Origin: Pseudocercospora fijiensis CIRAD86
Taxonomy: Eukaryota; Ascomycota; Dothideomycetes; Mycosphaerellales; Mycosphaerellaceae
Direction of reading: 5' to 3'
Length of the DNA stretch: 64,000 nucleotides
Assembly: GCF_000340215.1 (NCBI RefSeq)
Contig: NW_006921534.1
Coordinates: 1,855,053 to 1,919,052, forward strand
Below, piece by piece: positions 58,221 to 64,000 of this stretch. The notes under the pieces are model-generated. The model ran no database searches and was not told the origin of the DNA. It saw nothing but the letters and a program-made list of their open reading frames with translations. Position 1 is the stretch's first letter, and every line of letters begins with the position of its first letter. The translations under genes were made by a program, and so were the position numbers.

Positions 58221-59837
58221 ATGGAATGGCTGTCCAATGCAGCGAGCAATCACAAGCTGCATCTCGCCTTGACAGCTATTGCATCAGGTGCCATTGCTGT
58301 GACAGCGGTCATTGGACTACAAGAAGCCAAGCGAAGATACACTGTGCACGATCTTAAGGACTCGATCCCGGAGCTGACATCGCCTCATGATGTTGGACGA
58401 GTATGCTGCTTGGTCTGACAACGACAGAAGATTGCTGACTGACGGAAGCCTAGATAAATGAGATTGGCGGAGCGCATCCGGAGATCACGACGGAAGATAG
58501 AGACGATGAAAAAAGCATTGCATTAGCACGTCGAGCCAGGCTGGGCGATTATGATGAAGGTACGATGTGACCCCTCTGATGATTAATCGGAGACTGACGT
58601 GTTCCGAGATCTAATACTAGAGCAACTCGCACGGAACCGCGTATTCCTCACAGACGACGGCCTCGCGAAGTTGCGGAAAGCATTCGTGATTGTCGTCGGA
58701 TGCGGTGGTGTCGGGTCACATGCGACTGCAGCACTTGCACGTTCCGGATGCGGAAAATTGCGACTCATAGATTTCGATCAAGTCACTCTGAGCTCACTGA
58801 ACAGGCACGCCGTTGCAACACTTGCAGACGTCGGCACTCCAAAAGTCAAGTGCTTGCAGAAACGCTTAGAGCAGATCGTGCCATGGACGCACTTCGATTC
58901 ACGCAACGAGCTCTTCAGTGAGACCGCTGCCAGCAAGCAATTAGAGCCTTGGGGCGGCGATGGACAAACGCCGACGTTTGTGATCGATGCAATCGACAAT
59001 ATCGACTCGAAAGTTGCACTGCTCCACTACTGCCACAGCAATGGCCTTCCAGTGATCTCATCCATGGGCGCTGGATGCAAATCAGACCCGACAAGAGTGT
59101 TCATAGGAGACATCTCCGCCTCCACAGACGATCCACTTTCAAGAAGCACACGGAGAAAGCTGCGCATGAGGGGTGTCAAGGATCGCATTCCAGTCGTATA
59201 CTCATCTGAGAAGACGGGACCTGGAAAAGCTCAACTTCTGCCTCTCCCAGAAGAGGAGTTTCAGAAGGGTTCAGTCGGTGAGCTTGGAGTGTTACCCGAC
59301 TTTCGCGTTCGAATTCTACCCGTTCTCGGCACAATGCCTGCTGTGTTCGGCTTATGCGTTGCCAACCACATCATGCTGGAAATCTCAGGCTACCCACACG
59401 CCTATCTGCCCAGCAAAGCGCGGGAGAAGATGTACGAAGGGATCCTAGGACAAGTCCAAGGCCTTGAGGAAAGGGTGGCCAGACATCAAGGATTGGATCC
59501 TGTTGGTCTACGTCTGCCGCTCACGAATGATGATGTCGGGTATTTGATTGAAGAAGTTTATCGTGGCCGAAGCGTGGTGTCTGGACTCGCTGCAAGACTA
59601 GCTTTGACGAGATGGCGCAGACCGGAGGGTGAATGGATCGATGTGAGCACACCAGGCCAGAAAGCGGATCAGCTGGAATTCGATGATTTGGTATGCATGA
59701 CCAAGGATGAGATGCTCAAACATGAGCAGCTGGTGCTGAAGGAGGGCAAGAAAGTTGAGGAGCTTTATGATAAAGCGGTCATCGAGTTGGTAGAGAGGCG
59801 GAGAGCTGAGGAACGAGGGTATAGAATGCAGCGGTAG
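58221..59837 (+). CDS. tRNA threonylcarbamoyladenosine dehydratase (TcdA/Tcd1-type, E1-like)
   Basis: Exons 58221-58400, 58454-58559, 58609-59837 (introns 53 and 49 bp); 1515 bp, 504 aa. An N-terminal hydrophobic segment (LHLALTAIASGAIAVTAVIG, about residues 14-33) suits anchoring in the mitochondrial outer membrane, as in yeast Tcd1/Tcd2. The ThiF/E1-like fold shows the nucleotide motif VVGCGGVGSH (about 124-133), LIDFDQVTLSSLNRHAVAT, DAIDNIDSKVALLHYC and SSMGAGCKSDPTRVFIGDIS. Members use ATP to dehydrate t6A at position 37 of ANN-reading tRNAs to the cyclic form ct6A. The length is usual for fungal members. A charged C-terminal helix follows. It ends 71 bp before the convergent esterase gene. 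Confidence 0.92.
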
Positions 59838-59908
59838 CATGCATGGAATTGCCTCCGGAACCCTCCAACGACTTTTTCTACCCTCTGAGAACATCACCAA
59901 AATCCCCC

Positions 59909-61857
59909 TCATCGCTTATACGCAAGCGCATGGTCCAAAATCCACCTAATCCCCTCCTTTCGCCAAGTATCCGGCTCAGCAAACGCCAACTCAGTCACAT
60001 TCGCATCCCAAACCATATTCTCCGGCTCCTCCAAACTATACTCTGGCCAAATCGGCGCATTCGCAGGTCTCGTAACCTCATAATTCGGATCAAGATCATG
60101 AATGAACGAAGCCCAGCTCTTACTCATGAGATCGGCAAGATCGTAGAAATTTTGGGTTTTGTTGGCAAAAGGGTTGACGGTGCCGTGTTCATCGTCGTAA
60201 CCTAGACCTTCGGTGTTGTCGAAGACGAACGCGACTTCTTGGAAATGTGTGACGCCGACTGTGGAGGGGACGCCGGCGGGGATGGTGTTGAAACGGTAGG
60301 AGTAGGCGGGGACGCCGTTGGCTGCCCAGGTTTCGACTGTGCCGCGACGGTTTGCGATCATGATTACGTCGCCCTGGAGAGATGGAAAGGTCAGTTGAGA
60401 CATAGGCGAAGGTTTCAAGATGGGGATACTTACCCAGTAAGCCGCGCTACGACGGTACTGGGCTCCGTAGGGAGATGGGTAGGTGAAATCGCCAATCTCT
60501 TCGACGGGCGGGATCCAGTATTCGGGCTCATTTGGATAAACTTCGAGGACTTGGTCGACGAAGGACTCTGGTACAAAGGCACTGCGACTTGTGTTTGAGA
60601 TGGTCTCGGCGAAATCCGCTTCGGTGTCGATGCCAACAGGCCCGAATGCTGTACCCTCGTCCGTGTTTGCGCCATCTGTTTTGCAAAGTCAGAAGCTAGT
60701 TCATCAAGGGTTGGTATTGTTGTTGATATGCTTACCAATAATCGGAACCTTGACAAAAGCGCCCTCGGCAAGCTGGATGCTCGCCCACCTTTGGATGAAG
60801 TCGCCATCGACGATCGGACCCCAGCTATACGAAAGCCCGGTGGTGGAGTTGAAAAGATCGACCAATGTCTCTGACGGAAGGGATCTCAGACAGCTCAGCG
60901 TGTCTGTTGCTGTCGAGCAACCCGTGGCGTTGATCAGCCCATCGTACTGCGGCTGATAATGCTCGTTCGTTCTGTATGAGACGTAGTTCACCACGTTTCC
61001 GGACTGCATGATGCCGGCGCGGAACAGTCCATCATCGCGACCATTGTAAGCGGCGATGTGCCAACCCACCGAGCCGGCACCTGCACTCTCACCCTGTCAT
61101 GCATCAGTAAGATATGATAGGAAAACAGGTGTAAAGATCCAATCTCACCCAGATGGTCACCTTATCCTTATCACCGCCAAAAGCACCAATATTCTCATTG
61201 ATCCAGTGCAAAGCAAGTCGTTGATCTCTGAGTCCAACATTCGTGTTACCACTTCCGCTGATTTCTTGGGAGGCCAAGAAGCCCCATGGTCCAAGACGGT
61301 AGGCGATCGATGCTGCGATGATTGGCTTGCCGATCTCCACGCTGTTCTGAACGATGAAGGAGAGATTGTAACGCTCGTCTCTTGTGCCTCCTTGGTAAAG
61401 TCCACCGCCATGGATCCACACACCGACGGGCAAAGCCTCGTTCTCATAACCAGCTGGCCTGATGACGTTCAGATACAAGCAGTCCTCGGATTGTGGATAT
61501 CCGATTTGATCGCCCTGCATGAGACGGTGAGCAATGCGTTATTGGAAGTGTTGAAATAAGACATACGCCATAGCCATAACATTCTGGGGCATATTCCGTG
61601 GCTTCAAGGATGCCATCGTACGACGTGTTGATGCTCTGTGGATTCCTGAATCGCAACTCATCGAGTGGTGGTTGTGCGAAGGGAATGCCTAAAAAGTAAT
61701 CCTCGTTGTACGTTGAGGAGTGCACTCCCGAGATGGTGCCGTTCTTGACCGTCACAGTTGGCGATCCATCGCTCGACGGTGGTTTGTATGATGTCTGCGC
61801 CCTGGGCACAGCAGAAGCAATGCGTAGAAGGCCAATGGCAGCAAGTAGTGACTTCAT
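59909..61857 (-). CDS. Secreted type-B carboxylesterase / lipase
   Basis: Five exons: 61857-61567, 61514-61149, 61093-60736, 60675-60434, 60373-59909; 1722 bp, 573 aa, introns 52-60 bp. A signal peptide (MKSLLAAIGLLRIASAV) precedes the alpha/beta hydrolase fold: LGIPFAQPPLDELRFRNPQ, SEDCLYLNVIRP, the oxyanion-hole segment GVWIHGGGLYQGG, and the nucleophile elbow GESAGAGS with Ser222 just after a splice site. The Glu in NTDEGT (E345) and the His in GVTHFQEVAF (H462) complete the triad. Many N-x-S/T sites fit secretion. Substrate (lipid, cholesteryl ester, plant ester or xenobiotic) cannot be told from sequence. Confidence 0.9.
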
Positions 61858-63122
61858 GACGATGCCTGGCCAGAGCAGTGAGCTAAGAAAACGACAGCGA
61901 ACGACTTCACCGTGCCTTGCAGAAGGCCGGCTGCACGATTTATAGAGCTTTGGACGTTCATCTTGCGGTACAATACTTCCCGAGCCCATCACGGCAACTT
62001 GATTCTAGTGGGCACTAATGTGATATTATGCCAGCATGCCATGTGGCAAAGCATTTCCAGAAGCGTGTCTTGTCACCGTTCGGTTGCATTTGGTGGTGCA
62101 TGGAGCTCATTAGATCAATGGTTTGTCAGTAGTGAGTGGATCTGTGGGGAAATCAACATGTGGTTGGATTGGCTGCTTAGTAGGCGGCACTGTGCGGCAA
62201 CTCTTCGGAGGCGGAGGTTATGCAGCATGTGATCAGGAGCCCCGGAGTTCGCTAGGGATGTGTCTAAGCCTGATCCGTTTATGTTGGCCGTCTTTCGTAC
62301 GCGTGACGAGGCAGTCGTTCCATGCGTACAGTTCGACTCTGGTCGAAGAGGTCTCGAACGGCTCAGCATTCAACCCTTGAATCGTTTCCGGTGGCATGAA
62401 GAGCGCTTACCACGGTCTTCTGCCTGGGCTTGACGGGACTCTGCATCCCAATCCGGCCACAGAGGTTGGAACAAAGAGCGCAGCTATATGCCCGATGTGC
62501 TTGGAGGGATTGAGATGGGATGAAACGAGTGGTTGTATAGGGTAGGTATATGATAATATGGGTGGTTTGACGGTGTGAGGAAGTGAGGTGCCCAGCAGAT
62601 CCAGATCCTGGGAAAGTGTGTCGTCGTCATTCGTCCTCTCCAGCCCCGGGAGGAAGTCGTAATAATCGCAGCTCTCGCCAGAGTTAGTCATCAGCGCACG
62701 GCAGTAGTAGGAGTAGCTCAGTAGCAGGCAAAGGAGAAGGATAATAATCAAGGATTCGCTGCGATCATCGGCAACTGTCGGCTTGGCGCTGCGGGAGCCC
62801 CAGCCTCTTTTTTTACCATACCATACCACCTTGACTCGAGCTATTTTTGAGTGTGTGCGCGTGCAAGAGGCTGCGCCCACCAACAAACAAAGCACAGCAG
62901 CCTTGTAGCCTTCCTTGTGCGCCATCACGTCCCGTACAAAGAACGGAAAGTCCTTGCTTTGCCACATTTCTTCTGTTCCGCCTCGCCTCACACATACCTT
63001 CCATTCCATTCCAGGCCAGCCAGCGACACCTTCCTCGCAAAAGACTCGACGTGGACACACTCAAAGCTGCACTTCTGTCCCCTCACCTACCTTATCGATA
63101 TATCACTTTACCAGCCCACAAC
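61858..63122. other. Intergenic, divergent promoters of the esterase and the GPI protein
   Basis: About 1.26 kb between divergent starts. A 217-codon minus-strand open frame (62407-63060) lacks recognisable motifs and would sit in the promoter of the plus-strand gene, so it is not called. A pyrimidine-rich stretch (TCCCCTCACCTACCTTATCG, 63079-63098) precedes the plus-strand start, as often seen in fungal promoters. Confidence 0.5.
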
Positions 63123-63821
63123 ATGTTTAGAACAACAGCAATTCTCCTGCTGGCGGCGGCAAATGCATCTGCACAGACTGCCACCATCACAATCGAAGCC
63201 AGCCATGGCGGAGCCGGCAATGGCTTGACAAACACCACCATCGAAGTACCGCTACACACGAGATATGCCAATCCGGCTCTAGACACCGTGTCTACACTCT
63301 ACCTAACCGGTGCCGATGGCGTGCCACTGGACTCCATAACCTGCACTCCATATCGCTACAACAATCTCACTGGAGCTGGCGGCCTGCCCTTCAACAGCAC
63401 GGCCCCAAGTTTTCTATCGACAAACACCGTCCAAGTCGCTTCTCTCCTCTGCAACACCACCTCGGGTCCTTCGACCACTTCGTCCGCGCGCGTAACAAGC
63501 ACATTATCTGCAACTTCCAGCCTCAGCACTACGACAAACGCCAGTGTTGTGCCCGTCACAACCACAGCTCGTAATTTGACCTCGGTTTACCTGACAACGG
63601 TCTCGCCAACTCAGGCTGGTCCGTCGACTGTCACGAGTGTGTTTACGGGTAGCGAAGGTCCGACTACGATGACTTTGACATCTATGGTGAACGGTGCTTC
63701 ACCCACGAGCTCGGCTTCTCCAAGCCTAAACAGCGAGTCAGCGGCAGATGGAAATCGGGTGCAGAAATGGCTGGCGCAGGGTATGGCTGTGGTCGGTGCT
63801 GCTTTGGTTGCAGCTTTGTGA
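63123..63821 (+). CDS. Secreted Ser/Thr-rich protein, probably GPI-anchored
   Basis: A single-exon frame of 232 aa. The start at 63123 gives a clean signal peptide (MFRTTAILLLAAANASAQT); an earlier in-frame ATG at 62847 would only add a non-secretory N-terminus in the promoter. The first half (about 20-115) is a small domain with four N-glycosylation sites and Cys pairs; the second half is rich in Ser, Thr and Val (TSTLSATSSLSTTTNASVVP) as in O-glycosylated wall proteins. The end has Ser/Ala small residues, then a charged spacer and the hydrophobic tail GMAVVGAALVAAL, fitting a GPI attachment signal. No enzymatic domain recognised. Confidence 0.8.
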   Translation: MFRTTAILLLAAANASAQTATITIEASHGGAGNGLTNTTIEVPLHTRYANPALDTVSTLYLTGADGVPLDSITCTPYRYNNLTGAGGLPFNSTAPSFLSTNTVQVASLLCNTTSGPSTTSSARVTSTLSATSSLSTTTNASVVPVTTTARNLTSVYLTTVSPTQAGPSTVTSVFTGSEGPTTMTLTSMVNGASPTSSASPSLNSESAADGNRVQKWLAQGMAVVGAALVAAL

Positions 63822-64000
63822 GGTACCAAGCGCATGCCGGCCGGCGACGACGACACGAAATAACGACAGATTAGATACCCTGGCATTGGAGACAAATCGA
63901 TTAATACTCATCTTCATGTGCACCCGCATCTTCCGCTCGCCTTGTGAATCGCGAAGTTCACCTTCACCTCAACCCGGTTCCGGAAATCTCGTACCGAGCA
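63822..64000. other. 3' flank of the GPI protein gene; nothing called
   Basis: Ordinary non-coding sequence to the window edge; it should hold the polyadenylation region of the preceding gene. Confidence 0.4.

Noticed and set aside
62407..63060. 217-codon open frame on the minus strand
   Set aside because: No recognisable domain, low-complexity composition, and it overlaps the promoter and 5' region of the well-supported plus-strand secreted protein gene.

Overview
The window reads as a filamentous ascomycete (Pezizomycotina; a Dothideomycete is my guess, not proven). Genes on the right carry many 49-102 bp GT...AG introns and encode fungal-only families. The left three quarters are mobile or repeated DNA mutated by a RIP-like process: TpA is in excess, CpA and TpG are scarce, and most stops in old reading frames are explained by TGG, CAG or CAA changed to TAG or TAA. 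CpG is largely spared, so the mutated DNA is not extremely AT-rich.

Left to right: (1) 1-4394, a decayed Ty3/gypsy retrotransposon cut by the window edge; (2) 4395-8111, unresolved repeat-derived DNA and a Tc1/mariner transposase relic on the minus strand; (3) 8112-49948, two head-to-tail copies of a ~10.5 kb module that I do not recognise as a named element. Each copy holds a minus-strand gene for an SF2/SNF2-like helicase and a divergent plus-strand gene for a charged, repeat-bearing protein of unknown family, with minisatellites between genes and inside both genes. Copy 1 (8112-18588) has no insertion that I can see. Copy 2 is broken by two related MULE-like transposons (20414-23671, 27405-30635) and by a hAT-like transposon (33530-49140) with a perfect 23-bp terminal inverted repeat and an 8-bp target duplication; copy 1 keeps the matching empty site. 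The hAT-like element is itself split by an LTR retrotransposon (two 279-bp LTRs, 4-bp target duplication) whose interior holds a full gypsy polyprotein and a second unknown coding region. A 100-N assembly gap lies at 44818-44917.

(4) 49949-64000 is ordinary, unmutated, gene-dense sequence. Module copy 2 ends inside the 3' end of a C2H2 / fungal-specific transcription factor gene, which has probably lost its last exon. Next come a KduD-type short-chain dehydrogenase and an ACS-family MFS transporter sharing a 404-bp divergent promoter; with the regulator they look like a small catabolic cluster, perhaps for a sugar acid (inference). Then follow an L-type lectin cargo receptor, a TcdA/Tcd1-type tRNA t6A dehydratase, a secreted type-B carboxylesterase and a secreted Ser/Thr-rich, probably GPI-anchored protein.

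Exon boundaries of the right-hand genes were worked out by eye from splice motifs and frame, and their lengths add up to whole codons. Inside the mutated zone boundaries are approximate unless a TIR, LTR or TSD is cited.
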